Assembly: GCA_002049455.2 (NCBI GenBank)
Contig: KV919057.1
Span: forward strand, 33,636 to 97,635
Reading direction: 5' to 3'
DNA length: 64,000 nucleotides
From: Porphyra umbilicalis
Lineage: Eukaryota > Rhodophyta > Bangiophyceae > Bangiales > Bangiaceae
A program made the position numbers and the translations under genes. A model generated the notes under the pieces. The model made no database searches and was not told where the DNA came from. It saw only the letters and a program-made list of their open reading frames with translations. Shown piece by piece: positions 1 through 11,783 of the stretch; position 1 is the stretch's first letter, and each line of letters opens with the position of its first letter.

Positions 1-641
1 GTTGTCCGCCAAGGTGCGACGTAGCGCCAGGAGATTGGCCAGCACCGAGGTGATCGTGGCGGCCTCCCCCACCCAGCGAGTACGGCTGTAAAGCTCCAGC
101 GACCCAATCTTGGCCCCGGCGTTGCGTAGCTGTTGCGCATTGCGTGCCAGCAATGCGCCTGCCCGCGTGCTGCGGGTGAAGAACACACCAACAGCGACGC
201 TTTCTCGAAGAGCCGACTTAAACGTCTCAATCAGCGCAAGATCCTTTGCCACCAAGTTGCCCGCGTGGGCAGCGCACCCATATGAAAAGAGGCAGACCTT
301 AGCGTCAACCGCTAGACGTCGCATGAGCCGCATCGGGGTTGGGTTGTCGGTCACCAATCCCCATATCCAGCACAGCGCAAGCTGGTTCTCACGAGTGTGC
401 CCTGGGTCAGCCCAATCGCTGAACGTGGCCCCGCCATAACGCGCCGCCAATCGCGCCTGTAGCCCTTGTGTCAGCTCCACCAGCAGGTTTTTGGCCGTCG
501 AGCGGTCGGCGCCCAGTCGAAAAGAAGCCAGGTATAGCGCCAACGGCAAGTAGACAATAATATTGTAGACACCTTTATGTGTCACGCTTGTCATGCCGTC
601 AATAGACACCCCACACGTGCGTGCACCAGGGGCTTTTGAAT
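1..641 (-). CDS. hAT-superfamily transposase, DUF659 region (partial, runs off left edge)
   Basis: Reading the minus strand from about 641 to 1 gives an open frame of about 213 codons that no ATG opens, so it looks like an internal exon. It contains the hallmarks of the DUF659 part of hAT transposases: a VSIDGMTSVTHKGVYN stretch (the 'DGWT' region with the first acidic residue), then TDNPTPMRLMRR, and the family signature GCAAHAGNLVAKDL about 120 residues later. A CAG dinucleotide-plus at 642-644 is a plausible splice acceptor. The N-terminal piece lies at 1553-2101 on the same strand. The RNase-H-like core and C-terminal dimerisation domain would lie left of the window. No stop or frameshift is seen in this exon, so the copy may be recent or a domesticated gene. 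Confidence 0.75.
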
Positions 642-1552
642 CTGTCACTTTCCATAGAATCTGAATATACTCCAGTTGCGCTGACATGCACTCAGATTTG
701 AGTTTTTGATGATATCATGTATCTGGATTCGGATCTGACCTCGTCGGTCGGATTCAGGATCAGCATGATATTCGGATATGTTATCGCTCCGATTTCGATT
801 ATAATCTGTGTACCTAGAGTGAGTATATTCCGTCCGAGGACACTTCTGCGCAAATAGGGATCGACGCATGTACCAACGAGAGGTTGTCCGACGACGCCGC
901 CAACACAGTCTAGCGCCAGCCAACGTACGTTTTGAGGTGGTCTCAATCTCCTGGGAAACTGGAGTGGTATGGTGTACCTGCACAATTCCAGCCTGCAAAC
1001 TAAAAGCTACAATCTCGTCGTCGGACACAGAAAGATTTGTGGTGCTGCGGGCAGTGCTCCCCAAGTCACGACGAGTGCTCGTCGGGGTGCAACAGTGGTC
1101 GACGCTGGAGGGTGTTGTGACAGCAAAGAGGCGCAGTTTTTATGCGACGAGAAGCAGGGCGGCAGGGCTGCTGCTCACGCGAAGGGGATAGGATCATGCT
1201 GCGGATACCCAAACACCTTCACGTCGTGGTCCGGGCATCTGGCTCAGGTGTGCCAGACACGTTTCTCTCTCAGTTGCGAAGGTCCAGCCCCTATCGCATA
1301 TCTGGTAGCCGACATTGGCATCTTGTTCGCCTGCGGCGTCGCAAGGGCTGCCCCAGACTGTTGTTGTAGCGCACAGCCGATTCCGGGAGTCGGATAAACT
1401 CAGGCAAAGTATCTCCACTCTGATTACATTATATCCTGACCTCAGAGAATTATTACGGCACATTATAATCTTCGGTGCATGGACAGAGTACATTAAGAAT
1501 ACGCAGCTACGGCATGAATATGGATATATCCGAGTATACTGTGCGGATATAT
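642..1552 (-). other. Probable intron or insertion within the hAT gene
   Basis: This 0.9-kb stretch separates the two hAT coding pieces and holds no convincing reading frame. Two parts (about 660-860 and 1400-1560) are AT-rich, unlike the GC-rich exons, and contain several ATATCC/GGATAT-type words. A donor could lie near 1563-1585 (GGTGCA or AGGTGG on the minus strand) and the acceptor at 642-644. A small non-autonomous element inside the intron cannot be excluded. Confidence 0.45.
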
Positions 1553-2101
1553 CTAGCTCAACTTTATCCACCTCAGCCCCTGGCGTGCACCCGCCATGCG
1601 CTCCGACACTCGCCCATCGCTGGTTCCGGCAGCCCCAATCAGCAGCCGTCCGCCCACCTCGTGCCGATTCCCAGGGCCTGCAAAGCGCCCGCCCGAGATG
1701 TCGAGCAGTACGTCGCGCCACGTGGGATTGTCGAAAAGGTTGAACGCGAGCCCGTGTTTGTACATAGCCGTGGCGAACTTCACCTTCCAACGCTCCGTCT
1801 CCTCGGATGAAACGGCACCGACCGCCGCCCTCACCGCCGCCCCTGCTGCCCCCGCGACGCCGAGCCCCGCTCGTTTGGCGGCCCTGGCCGCGTTGTAGCG
1901 CTCCAGGTCGACGATGAGCGCCGGCTGCGCCGTCCGCGCGGCAGCACAGTTGTAGATGTGCCGCGCACCCCGGGTGATGTTCACCGCCCTCCCCTTGTAC
2001 ATGCACTCTGCACCCGGGCACGACATGCGCAGGCGGTCGGGGGAAAAGACCATATACCTCCACGCCGGGCTCCTAGACTCGTCCTCAGGCTCATCGGCCA
2101 T
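1553..2101 (-). CDS. hAT transposase N-terminal exon with BED-like zinc finger
   Basis: The frame starts at an ATG at 2101 and runs 182 codons. Residues about 28-53 hold CPGAEC followed by HIYNC, a zinc-binding pattern like that of BED fingers in hAT transposases (here C-x4-C and H-x3-C). Residues about 105-140 (ATAMYKHGLAFNLFDNPTW, then RHEVGGRLL) match the conserved segment just before DUF659 where hAT proteins read roughly 'a.a.amy..glpf..v.n..w'. The end of the frame (…RWIKLS) is probably intronic read-through, because the expected continuation appears at 641 on the same strand. Together the two exons make a canonical 5' half of a hAT transposase. The finger is assigned from spacing only. 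Confidence 0.7.
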   Translation of the reverse strand: MADEPEDESRSPAWRYMVFSPDRLRMSCPGAECMYKGRAVNITRGARHIYNCAAARTAQPALIVDLERYNAARAAKRAGLGVAGAAGAAVRAAVGAVSSEETERWKVKFATAMYKHGLAFNLFDNPTWRDVLLDISGGRFAGPGNRHEVGGRLLIGAAGTSDGRVSERMAGARQGLRWIKLS

Positions 2102-3904
2102 GGCGGGAGGGTTTTGTAGGGGTAAGGAGAGGGTGCAACCAAAGATAGGGTGCTGCAGTGCGGGGGTGACAGAGCGTAACTGCGGGAAGTGGGAGGGTGG
2201 CGGAGAGGGATGCTGCGATCCACGCCGAGGGTGAAGGCAGCTGCGTGACGAAGCTCAAGTGCATCTGCCGACGCCGTGCGCTGGAGGGGGGTCCCCAAAC
2301 GGAACCTTCTTGTGGTCATTTGGGGGTGTCGGTTTGAGCAAGGAGAACGAGGGTGCAGATTGCCACGTTGTGTCATACGCCCTGTAGTACGCATGACGTG
2401 AAAGACATGAAATCAGCCCCTGTGGTGCGTCACGCGTAATTACGGTGTAATACAGCCACGTTTCGCGTATTGAGCCATCCCTAGTGGCGACGTCCGCGTC
2501 GCTGTCGTCGGCGGAGCGCCCGCGCCGCGACGGCCGTGGCCCCCACTTTTTGGTCACCCTCTCGGTTGGGGGCAGCGATGATCCGATTCCTGCGAAGCAA
2601 ACTCCATGTATTTTAGTTAAAAAGCTTTTGCAATTGTTCATAGCCCCCCATGTCAGCGCTTGACGTAAACCACATGAAAGAAACACACAAAAATGCTGAC
2701 ACGACTGACAGCGTGGGATAAGAGCGCATACGATCACCGAGGCTGCGTGTTAGAGAAGAGGTGACGAAGTCTGTCACTTTGACGATGATGGTACACACAG
2801 AGTTCCACATTGACGTCAGCGTCATGTTCGACAGCCTACGGCTCATGCCAGTATCGCGTGCACAAATGAAGCGGTGGACGAAAATGCGAATGGGGGTTGC
2901 TGTCCTGCAGCCTAGTACGCGCAGAAAATGTGAGCCTCTCGCACAGGAGCTCGACTTACGATCACTAGAAGGATGTGGTGGAAAAGTATTGCTAAACGAT
3001 CCAGATGCCCTTCACAGTGGGACGGGGCCTCTTCCTTAAAATTTTCTGGAGCCCGGATTGAAATAGATGAGGGATCATCCGAACGATTTGGCCGGGTTGA
3101 TCTCAGGCTCACGTCAGGATGGGATGGGAGACATCCTCGAAAATATCCCTGGTTGAGCTTCAGACAAGCATGTAATCGTCCGAATGAGAAGCCCCTTGGA
3201 AGATTCCAAACTTGGGATGACGCGATTGCCAGGTCATTCTCCGGATGGACTTGCGGATGAAGCACGGAAGCGCTCATTTGCCGCATATTGGATAGACGAG
3301 CGAATCATCCACAGGCCTGATTGCGCGAAGGTAAGAAAACAGGCCTTGGGATGGCCGCCGAGATGAATTGCGGGATAAACGTGCGGCAGGCTGCAGGATA
3401 AAACGCCAGATATTTTCCGGAATATTTTCGTTATAGGCCCAAGAATGAGCCTCTGTCGTGCTCCTGGAGAAATCCTGTGCGATGGTAAGTGTGCGAACAA
3501 AAGAGACAGTCTCGCCGACTGTTAAAAGGAAAGAAAACAAAGCGTACTGTCGGATACCCTCGGACACAATCCCCGAGCATGCTCACGTAGGGGCGTAAAC
3601 GTGAACATCTGAAGTGATCGTCGAAGTGTCTTCAAAGACATATAGGCACCTGAGAGCTAGGCAAGTACAAGAATATTGCAACTGGAATGTTCCTCAACAA
3701 AAGCCGGGAACAGTATCTCTTGCGTGCTGGTGGTGGCAGCACCTTACAGCGGGAGATAGCCACGGCAGAGCGGCGAGCACACCTCGCTTGCGATGTCCCA
3801 AGTCGCCTTTCCCAGTTTCGAGGTCTGCTAAGGCCAGTGCGCTTGCCTGCGCCTGCGAATGTCTCCAGGTACCTCCTTACCACTCAGTCCCTCGCCAGGG
3901 CACC
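2102..3904. other. No gene recognised; upstream region of two divergent transposase genes
   Basis: Between the minus-strand hAT start and the plus-strand Tnp2-like gene I see only short frames without family features. Base composition is closer to even than in the flanks. Promoters for both genes may lie here, but I cannot point to a motif. Confidence 0.4.
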
Positions 3905-6219
3905 ATGCCTAGCGATAAGCGACGAAAGCGTCTACCGACCTACTTCAACTTTAGTGATGCACTTCTACCTCACGTCGCTCCCATAGCTTTAGAACGTGGT
4001 GCGGGAGCGGTTACTGGTCAGAGTGGTGCTGCAGTCAGTCGTTCGCGCCAGACTCGTACAGCCGAACAATACAGGACAGATCCGACGAATGCCCCAGACC
4101 TTCACATTCCCGTTGGCGTCCCCTTATCGGGTGGCAGCGACTCGGACTCTGAGGGCGGTGATGACTCTGACACATCGACTTTGTCGGACGGCGTGGCTGA
4201 TTGGAGCGGAGCTGAAGACATGGACTTTTCTTCTGACGAGGAGCAGCCCGCGGGCGGCTTCTCTTCGCGTCGCGAGTTTGTCTGCTTCGGATAACTCTTT
4301 GGTCGCTCCCGCGTTTCTAAAAGACGGTACGACGTCATGCGTGAAGCAGAGAACGCTTTCGAGCCCGTGGAGCCATGGCCTTCACGCTTCCGCCTCCACA
4401 AGATCCGAAAGGGGATGATGCATTTCGCTGCACCCGTTAAAGAGGTGAGAACCTCTCGCTACGTACCTATAGGGAAAGGCAAACAGCCCAGCAGGTTACC
4501 AGATTGCAGCGTCTTCTACACTCCTTTTTCCGACCACATGAAAAGAGACTTCGCTGACGGTGCCACCGCATCTTTTTTCCACCAGTCTGGGGACGCACGA
4601 CTTGGCACGCTCGAGCGCCCAACGGAGTTTTTTCAAACAGTTGTCGCACGAGACCCATCACACTCCAATGGAGCCTGATGGCGAAGAGCCCGGCACGTGG
4701 TTCCTGCTGCCAGGGTCAGAGCCTCTCAAGCTGCTACAAGCGGCAGAGAAGCCGTCACTGTCGGTACCGGAAAAGGATCCGTACATGTATCGTTTTATGG
4801 TGACGAGTACGCGGTCCACAAGCGCCGACGAGAAAACGGCATGGGCCTGTACGGTGCGTGCGCGTCCATTACTCTGGAGAACAGGAGGCATTCCGTGCGC
4901 CCTTTGGCAGACCTTCCTCCTGGATTAGACGCCGGCCCAGTCGTTGAGGCCATTGTTGAAAACTTGATATCTCTCGCAAAAGAAGGTGTCGTTGTGTATG
5001 ACGCTGTCATCAAGCAAGATGTTCTTGTACACGGTTTTCCGTGCATGAAAGTGTTTGACTTTCCAATGGCTGCAAAGTACTCTAGCTCTATTGGAGCGAG
5101 TGGTACCGAGCACTGCACTAGCTGTGACATTGTCCAGCCAAAGACGAAGACGGAGCGACAGGATCGGGCCAAGAGCAGTGTGGATACGTTCGACGTCAGC
5201 GACGTCCGCTTCGCTCGCATACAGGAGCGCACATCCGCCATCATTTCGAGAGTCAAAGGAACTCCGAACCTTTCTACAGCGGCTATGAAGTGCGCCCTCC
5301 TGCTGAATGGAGTGACAGTTGGTGCTGGTGACGACTTCTTACGGTTGACGGAAGGGAGAGGGCCTGGGTCTTTTGATGGACATGAGCATGTCATCGCAGC
5401 GCCTTCCCATCTCATAAACTACGGCATGGCGTCACAGCTTCTTGAGGAGGCTTATGGCGCGCTCTCAGTTGAGCAGCGGGACCTTCTGGTGCGGCAGGTG
5501 CGAGCGTGTGCCTCACACGTACCCACGTACACTGTCTTGACCACTTTCGAGCCCGAGAAGATGGGGGGAACGAAACTCTCAATGTCAGACTACGCCGTCC
5601 TACTTACTGTGACTCCGACAGTGCTGGAATCCATACTGAGGGGCAGCACTACAGTGCCGCACCAAGCGGCACTTCTCCTGGCACTTTTGTCGCTACGAGG
5701 ATTTGCGTCGACTACTACCACCCTAGCATAGCTTCTGACGGAGAGCATGCCGTTAAGACAAAGCCAACTGTGCAGGATCTGCAGCCCCTAGGAGAGCAGG
5801 TGATGCAAGACATTAGATCTCTCTCAGTGTTTGGGAAAAGCTGTGAGAAGCCGACCGTTCATCGTTTCCTCGAGCTCATCTATCGCTCTCTTCCCCTCAT
5901 ACAGCTTGGGCCATCCATGTGCGAGCTCATTTTTGAGAAGTTCCATCAGGTATCAAAACACGCAGTTCTGCGTAGCAATGGCCACAACTCCACGGACTGC
6001 TCGATGAACTATTGGCCAGACGTAGAGCTCATCTCGCGTGCCGTGTCACAGCCAGAAAAGCACGGCCTATGCAGGTCTTGGTTCCTCAATCAAAATGGAT
6101 CGATGATGAAGGCAGTAATTCAGCATCGCCTGGCTGCCGGTGTGTTTGCTGCAGCAGAGAAAGCAATTGTATGGAGAGCAGGCCGTCAGATTCATGGACA
6201 GGCTCCTGAGTCAATGTGA
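3905..6219 (+). pseudogene. Tnp2/CACTA-like transposase, interrupted
   Basis: Three collinear pieces: 3905-4294 (basic start MPSDKRRKR, then a Ser/Asp/Glu-rich acidic tail), 4337-4678, and 4697-5731, followed by a shifted frame to 6219. The core (4780-5560) matches the Tnp2 (Transposase_21) layout: VHVSFYGDEYAVHKRR (acidic catalytic region), a LYGACASITLENRR stretch, VFDFPMAAKYSSS, then EHCTSC. The C-terminal piece has KPTVHRFLELIYRSLP and ELIFEKFHQVSKH, also typical. Stops at 4292 and 4676 in the same frame and a frame change near 5700-5730 mean either several introns or decay. No terminal CACTA repeats were found, so the element boundaries are unknown. The gypsy element at 6675 inserted shortly downstream. 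Confidence 0.6.
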
Positions 6220-6674
6220 ATGGATGTCAGGGCTGGGGTGGTCCTCCGAATGAAAAACCCCGTCGACCGACCTCCTCGACAGGCGCGAGCCATCGTCCAG
6301 CGAAGTAAGATTCTGTCCGTTCAGAGGCAGAGATTGGAAGTGCCCGAGTGTTCGACGAGGGAACCACAAGACAATGCTGCCCCCGTCAGGGCGAGTGGGG
6401 GCACGCGTGCGCTACCGGGACGTTGCGGGAGATGATGAGCGGCTGCGTCCCGATGCCGCCCCGGCAGTATGGTAGTCTCGCGTGCGGCGTGACCACCGAG
6501 GTGACTGCCGGTCGGGAGATTTCAGACGGCGTGAAGAGGGAGACCGCGGCCGTCGGAGCTCATTCTGCCATCCTTGGGAACGGGCAGGACCTTTGCCTTT
6601 GTCGACAAAATTGGTCGCCGAAGGTCGGGGGGGGGGCGGTGCCGCGGCACAATGCAGCGGTGATCTGTGCTTAG
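6220..6674. other. Left flank of the gypsy insertion; no gene seen
   Basis: GC-rich sequence without a convincing gene. Its last five bases (6670-6674, CTTAG) reappear at 25808-25812 and form the target-site duplication of the gypsy element. A G8 run lies near 6630. Confidence 0.5.
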
Positions 6675-7070
6675 TGTGGTATTAATAACGTTAGTTCAAT
6701 TACCAGTGTACTGAGACCGACCGTAGCCAAGAAATAAAGCGAGTTCTATCGCCGTCGCGGCGAGGAAGAAAGACCTTTTGTTGGAGGGCATCCGATGGGG
6801 AGCCGGGTGGCGCCCAAGACGGCGACCCCGTACCCACGCTGATTTAATACAAACGAGGGCACCGGTCGATCGACCTTCCGATCACAAGCGATCGTATTGA
6901 GTGCCAGCAGACAGATAAGACAGGCAAGCAAACAAACAATAAAAAATGAACAATGCGGAAGTAACCCCCCAAAGGGCGTGCCACAGGCCAATGCCCACAA
7001 TACATGGGCTTTGGTCAGTCATGGGGGCTACTTGTGGCCAATGGCCAATTGGGAGCAGAGATATGCTACA
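6675..7070 (-). repeat. 3' LTR of the gypsy element
   Basis: Starts TGTGG and ends CTACA on the plus strand. Same sequence as 25412-25807 with 11 substitutions and as the solo LTR at 34023-34419. The element reads on the minus strand, so this is the 3' LTR; the adjoining purine tract is weak (GGAGG just inside). Confidence 0.9.
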
Positions 7071-7150
7071 TACCTCCAACGCGACATTCGAACCGTCCCG
7101 GTGAGATCCGAGGATGGTGAAACCCGATTGGGCGATCGCGGCCTCTTCCG

Positions 7151-7179
7151 CACGCCTAGTCAAGGTGGCTCTTCTGGGT
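7151..7179 (+). repeat. Left terminal inverted repeat of the nested DNA transposon
   Basis: Outer 14 bases CACGCCTAGTCAAG and inner 13 bases GGCTCTTCTGGGT, separated by GT. Both blocks recur in reverse orientation at 10786-10824. Confidence 0.75.
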
Positions 7180-7713
7180 CTGAGCATGACAGCGACTCAT
7201 TGAAAATCACGGAGCAACGTGCTAAATTATGAGTGGTGCATCGCGATTTGCGTCGCGACGCAAATGCGACCCCCCCGCTGAAGCCTGAATGAGGGGGGTG
7301 GGGCACCACTAGTCCCAATTTTGGATGTCGACAAAATCGCTCGTCTATCTCGTCGCCGACCGTGGCTTCGAGCTACTGGTCCCAAGTCTTGCGCCGACCG
7401 AGCGGAGCCACCCTCTTACGCCGCTTCCTTGCAGCCGTCGTCCCGCGGAGGTTCACAAAGTGGTCGATATGGATGGCAACCGGACGTAAGTTTGGTCTCT
7501 ACGGCTCAGCGTGGGAACTTGGTGCAGGTGGTTGGGCACTGCGAGCATTCTTGTCCGCATTCACTCCCCTCGAGGCCACGAGACGTCAATTTTGTGCAAA
7601 GCGTGTGCAGGGCTAACCACTGCATGCGTGTGTCCCGCTCTCCAGTTCTCTCCCCCCCGTCCGGTTTGCCCTCATGCCCTCTTTTCTTGTCCAGGGCTAC
7701 GGCGGTGGATATC

Positions 7714-10418
7714 ATGGTGGCATTCGAAGGGCCAGTCTGGGCCTACCAGTGCGTCACATGCAATGGCCTTTTCCTCAAGGAGGGCACAAACATGGGTGAG
7801 TGGCGAGAAGGGGCGTTGAAGGATCCACCTGGAACCCCTCGCCACTGCGTGGCCCAGCTTTCTGTCTCCCGATGTAGACGGGGCAGCTGTGATGCCTGTT
7901 AATCAAGGCTACGCAGAGCAGCCAAGCGCGTGGCTGTGGACCAAGAGGCAACCAGTGGTATGGACCGCTCCCTACCCCACGATGCGTTCCCTCCTCCCTC
8001 CAAGCGAGGGCGTCTGCCACTGTCGGCACCCACCGCACCCCTTTCCACCCCCCCCCCATGCATGTCGGATGCTGCTTATACCCCACCTCCATCTGTTGCG
8101 ATGCCCGCAGTCAACCTCGTGAAGGACTGCCTCTGCACGTCGTGCGCCTCGGCGTGGCTCGAGGCCAATCGCGCACGACAGGGGGAGCAGGCGGCGCTGC
8201 GGGCATCCTCTGAGGCTGACACACGCGCACGCCACCTGAAGATGCAGATGCAAACATCTGCCCGCCACCTTCACCCCACCCCAGCCCTTGACGTTGATGC
8301 TGCCCCCCCACTCACCTCACCAGTGGTTCAGGCCGACGCTGTTCCAAGCTGTCAGGCCTTCCTTGATTACTTAATCTCGGACGGGGTCGAGCGCTCGCCT
8401 CATGAGCCCATCCTCATGCGGATTGCGTCTGCCATTCTCCTGAAGGGCAACAAGGACCGCATCTACCTGCAGCACCGAAACGGGCGGTCTCAGGTGTACT
8501 TGCGTGAGGTCTCGCCTCAGAAGGTTTCGGTGAGAAAGAGCCAACGAAATAAGCGCAAGGCGGCCGTGCGGCGACAGCTAGTTACTGCTGGCTCCATGCC
8601 TGTGGCGGGTGACGCATTTTCGGGCTCTGCGGGCGGGCTGCGGAAGGAGAATGCACTGTCAGTGCGGGAGCAGGTCGGCTTGGTCTTTGAGCTGGGCCTC
8701 AGCTGGTCCACCTTTAGCAAGATCAGGCGGGCGCTCGGTGGTCGCAAGAGTGGGCTGGCCAGCCGCCACGTGCTGCATGCTGCCAAACGGGAAATGGCGG
8801 CGTCAGCAGCTAAGAGTGTTGTCGTGACACACACGGGTGCTCACCTGACGGATGTTGCACTGGCAGTACAGGAGCAGGTAACTGCCCTATGTGACAATGG
8901 GCAATTCGTTGAGCGTTTTGTGTACGGGCCGGACGGCAAGCCCCTACGCGCAGAGGACGCCATGGGCCTATCGGCTTTGACCCCGGGGCTTGGGGTGGCC
9001 GCCCCCCCCCCACCGTCCCCGACGTCCTCATTACTGTCGGCTTGGACAAGGGGGGCGACCCGGCTTCTGAGAAGATTGTGGTCACCATCATGAACCAGGA
9101 GCGGCCCAACAACCCTAGCAACACAATCCTCGCAGCGGTCTGCCCGTGTGACAAGGACAAGTACCTCCAGGTCGCGGCCATGATGGCCATTCACACGCCC
9201 AAAATCGAAGAGCTCCTCCGTCATGGGCTGGTTGTGCGTGGGGAGCGACGACCAGTACGGTTAGTGCTGTCCAGCGACTATGAGGCGCATTGCACGGTGG
9301 CGGGGCACAAAGGCCCCAATGCGACCATGCCGTGCAACCAGTGCAAGAGCACGAGGTCGCCGACTAAGGCCCATGCAACCCTTGAGGCAAAGTACGGGAC
9401 GCTGCAAGACGTGTTGGGGCCTTGGCCTCTGCGAGATGCTGATCAGTACGCCAATTGGTCGACGCCACCGGCCAATTCCGCGCAGGAAGATCATCTTTCA
9501 GTGACTCGGCGCCCTCTGCTGTCCCCTCATCCGCGCCAAATTGTGCCAATTCCTCTCCACATCACACTTGGGATCGACTTGCGGTTGCTTCGACTGAGCG
9601 TGGAGGTAGTCATTAGGTGCCGCGACCGAAGCGCTGCGTCCGACTTTGCCTACGAACTGGCGGAGTTGCTGTACACGGAGGCTCGCGTGCATCCCGTACC
9701 GTACCACGGTGGCCTCCTTATCGGACGTGATTGCCACGCGATCGGGGAGCACAGCGATGCTGTTTGCGCTGCGCTGGAGCAGCAACTCGCCGAGGTGGAG
9801 GCAGGGCGCGTCGAGCACGCAAAGCAGTACTTCCAGACGTACAAAGATGCATGGAAGAGGTGGAACAGGGTCCGAAAGGTCCTGAACCGTGCTACGATTG
9901 TGACGAACCACGAGACTACTGCTTTTAGGGCCGATGTGACGGACTTTGTGGTCGGCCTGAAGAGCTCATTCGCGTGGATCAACGTGTCCCCTAAGCTGCA
10001 TATCCTAATCGCCCACGCCCCGGACTTTCTGGAAGAGTTTGGGAGCATCGGGATGTACGGTGAGCAGGGGCTTGAAGCATGGCACGGTCGGTTTACGCAA
10101 GCCGCACGGCTTTACCCCGGTGAGTCGGACCTCGCGTCCGCTGCTTCCTTTTTGCGTGCCATGGCGCTGGCTCGTGACGCGAGCCCTGCTGTAGTCGGCC
10201 GGGTGGCCCACAAACGAGCGTCAGCTAAGGACGGGGCGCACACAGCCACGAAGGCAGGCGATAAGCGCTTGCGCGCCAACAAGCCCGCGCTTCCCGTGTG
10301 CAGTGAGACCCAGAAGAAAGCTGAGCACGACCGGGAGCTGTGGGCAGAGAAGGTGTTTGCAAGGGCGGCCGAGACCATGATTGCGCATGAGAGTCGACTT
10401 CAGAAGCAGTCTCATTGA
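7714..10418 (+). pseudogene. DDE-type transposase of an unplaced superfamily, broken copy
   Basis: Begins MVAFEGPVWAYQC and aligns along its whole length with the 908-residue protein at 48514-51237. It has an N-terminal zinc-ribbon-like part (C-x2-C, CDAC), a CTSC plus coiled-coil stretch, and a core with GLDKGGDPAS (first Asp), LSSDYEAHCTVAGHKG and MPCNQC (second Asp, HG, C-x2-C), then MYGEQGLEAWHGRF (Glu). Two lesions are visible: an in-frame TAA at 7900-7902, and a frame change at the C10 run 9002-9011, after which the homologous frame continues to a TGA at 10418. A pyrimidine tract ending in CCAG at about 7684-7694 could be a splice acceptor for an upstream exon. Confidence 0.75.
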
Positions 10419-10785
10419 AGCGTGCTTGTGATTTGTTTGTGGTCATGGACCAGCCGGAGGGGAGGCTGACGGGATGCACCTATGGCGCAGGTGTGGTGGT
10501 AGCATGCTTTGGGAGTGAGTTAGCAGCGCCTGTCCGTGCCGTGCGCCGCATTGCGTGCTGGTGTGTGGGTCGGTGGGGGCGATTTTGCCAAGGTAGAGGT
10601 CCTTGCAAGGAAAGCCCCTCCTCTCAAGGCACCGCAGTGGCCGGTGACCTGTTCCACATTGCAGTTTCGAGAAAAGGAGAGGTGCTTTTGGCATTTTTTG
10701 AGCTGACGCTGACAGATTTGATAGTGACCAATGGTGGGTCGTATTTGAAACGGGAACCCAATGGGACGCTGCCGCTGCCGCCGCG

Positions 10786-10824
10786 ACCCAGAAGAGCCGG
10801 TACACTGGGTCTTGACTAGGCGTG
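10786..10824 (-). repeat. Right terminal inverted repeat of the nested DNA transposon
   Basis: Reverse complement of the left end, with an extra ACCCAGTGTACC-like spacer between the inner and outer blocks. Confidence 0.75.
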
Positions 10825-11453
10825 TACGGGCCCGCGCGGGCGCAGCCGCCCAGGCGGCGGGAGCCGTGGGGGGCGCGCCGCCCAGTCCCGATTGGGGGGA
10901 GGTGGCGGTTCGCCATCGTCGGTCGCGACCGTCCGGCCACGCACGCGTGGGCGTGGGTGGCCGGCAGCTGGCGCTGCGGGTCCGATCGGCGCTTGCGCGT
11001 ACGCGCGCCCGCGCAGGCGGGTCGGCGTCGGCGTGGGCGTGGGGGCCAGGCGGCCCGTTGACGGGCGACGAGCGTCGGGGTTAAGACCCGTTGATGTGCA
11101 GGTGCGTCGTGCAACACGTGTTGGGGCGACCGTCGTCGGCGCCGAGTGGCGCCTCCTTCGTCGGGGTTTTGACTACCCCGACGACACGGCGAAAGCCGGG
11201 ACGCGGGTCCGTGTTATCGAGAGTGGGGGTGGGGTCCGCACCTCAAGACCGGTTACCACCGAGTCGTGCGCGCGGTGCAGCACTTGCTGGGTGGCTATCG
11301 ACGTTGCCGGCAGGCGCCGACCTCGTCGGAGTTTTGACTACCTCGGCAACGAGGCGAAATCCGGGGCGCGGGTCCGCGTTTTGTCGGCACGGGGCCACCC
11401 CGCGTCTTCGTGCTCAAGCACAGGTCGCGGCCTAACGGCAAGGTTGAGTAGGG
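10825..11453. other. GC-rich gypsy internal sequence with a duplicated hairpin
   Basis: No reading frame with family features. A segment of about 75 bp occurs twice (11140-11214 and 11305-11380), each centred on TTTTGACTA. In the first copy TCGTCGGGG and CCCCGACGA form perfect 9-bp arms around that loop. Confidence 0.5.
11140..11380. repeat. Two diverged copies of a 75-bp hairpin-forming unit
   Basis: Copies are 165 bp apart. The stem is perfect in copy 1 (arms 11158-11166 and 11176-11184) and imperfect in copy 2. Both end in a GCGGGTCCG-type word. Confidence 0.6.
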
Positions 11454-11524
11454 GTGCGCCACCGCGAGGTGGCAAACCGCGAGGTTGCGGACCAGGTGAT
11501 TGTGGGTTTACGCTGGGTGGGGGG

Positions 11525-11755
11525 GGGCGGCGCGCACGGCGGTGACGGCGGCAAGCGCGGCAAGCCCGGTGGCGACGGCGGCAAGGGCGGCAAGCGCGGC
11601 AAGCCCGGCGGTGACGGCGGCAAGGGCGGCAAGGGCGGCAAGCGCGGCAAGCCCGGCGGCGACGGCGGCAAGGGCGGCAAGGGCGGCAAGCGCGACAAGC
11701 CCGGCGGCGACGGCGGCAAGGGCGGCAAGCGCGGCAAGCCCGGCGGCGAGAGCCA
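11525..11755 (+). repeat. GGCGGCAAG-type minisatellite (Gly-Lys coding potential)
   Basis: About 230 bp of imperfect 9-bp units arranged in 30-39-bp higher-order blocks. In the frame of the downstream ORF it would encode GGKGGKRGKPGGDGG repeats, a collagen-like Gly-rich basic tract. The first ATG of that frame is downstream (11784), so translation of the repeat needs an upstream exon or a non-ATG start. Confidence 0.75.
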
Positions 11756-11783
11756 GGGTAAAGACCCCCGAAAGGCCAGCGCT

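Larger units (their letters stand above)
7151..10824 (+). mobile_element. DNA transposon with terminal inverted repeats, nested in the gypsy element
   Basis: The left end (7151-7179) begins CACGCCTAGTCAAG and continues to GGCTCTTCTGGGT. The right end (10786-10824) is its reverse complement with about ten extra bases between the two blocks. The 3,674-bp interval contains one transposase gene (7714-10418). I could not find a clear target-site duplication, so the outer limits may be off by a few bases. The uninterrupted paralogue at 48514-51237 shows what the gene originally encoded. The position just inside the gypsy 3' LTR shows insertion into the retroelement or its progenitor. Confidence 0.7.

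Noticed and set aside
7071-7104. A tRNA T-arm-like stretch right after the left LTR, first read as a primer-binding site for a plus-strand element
   Set aside because: The minus-strand primer-binding site at 25398-25409 and the minus-strand gag-pol order fix the orientation; the T-arm stem does not pair.
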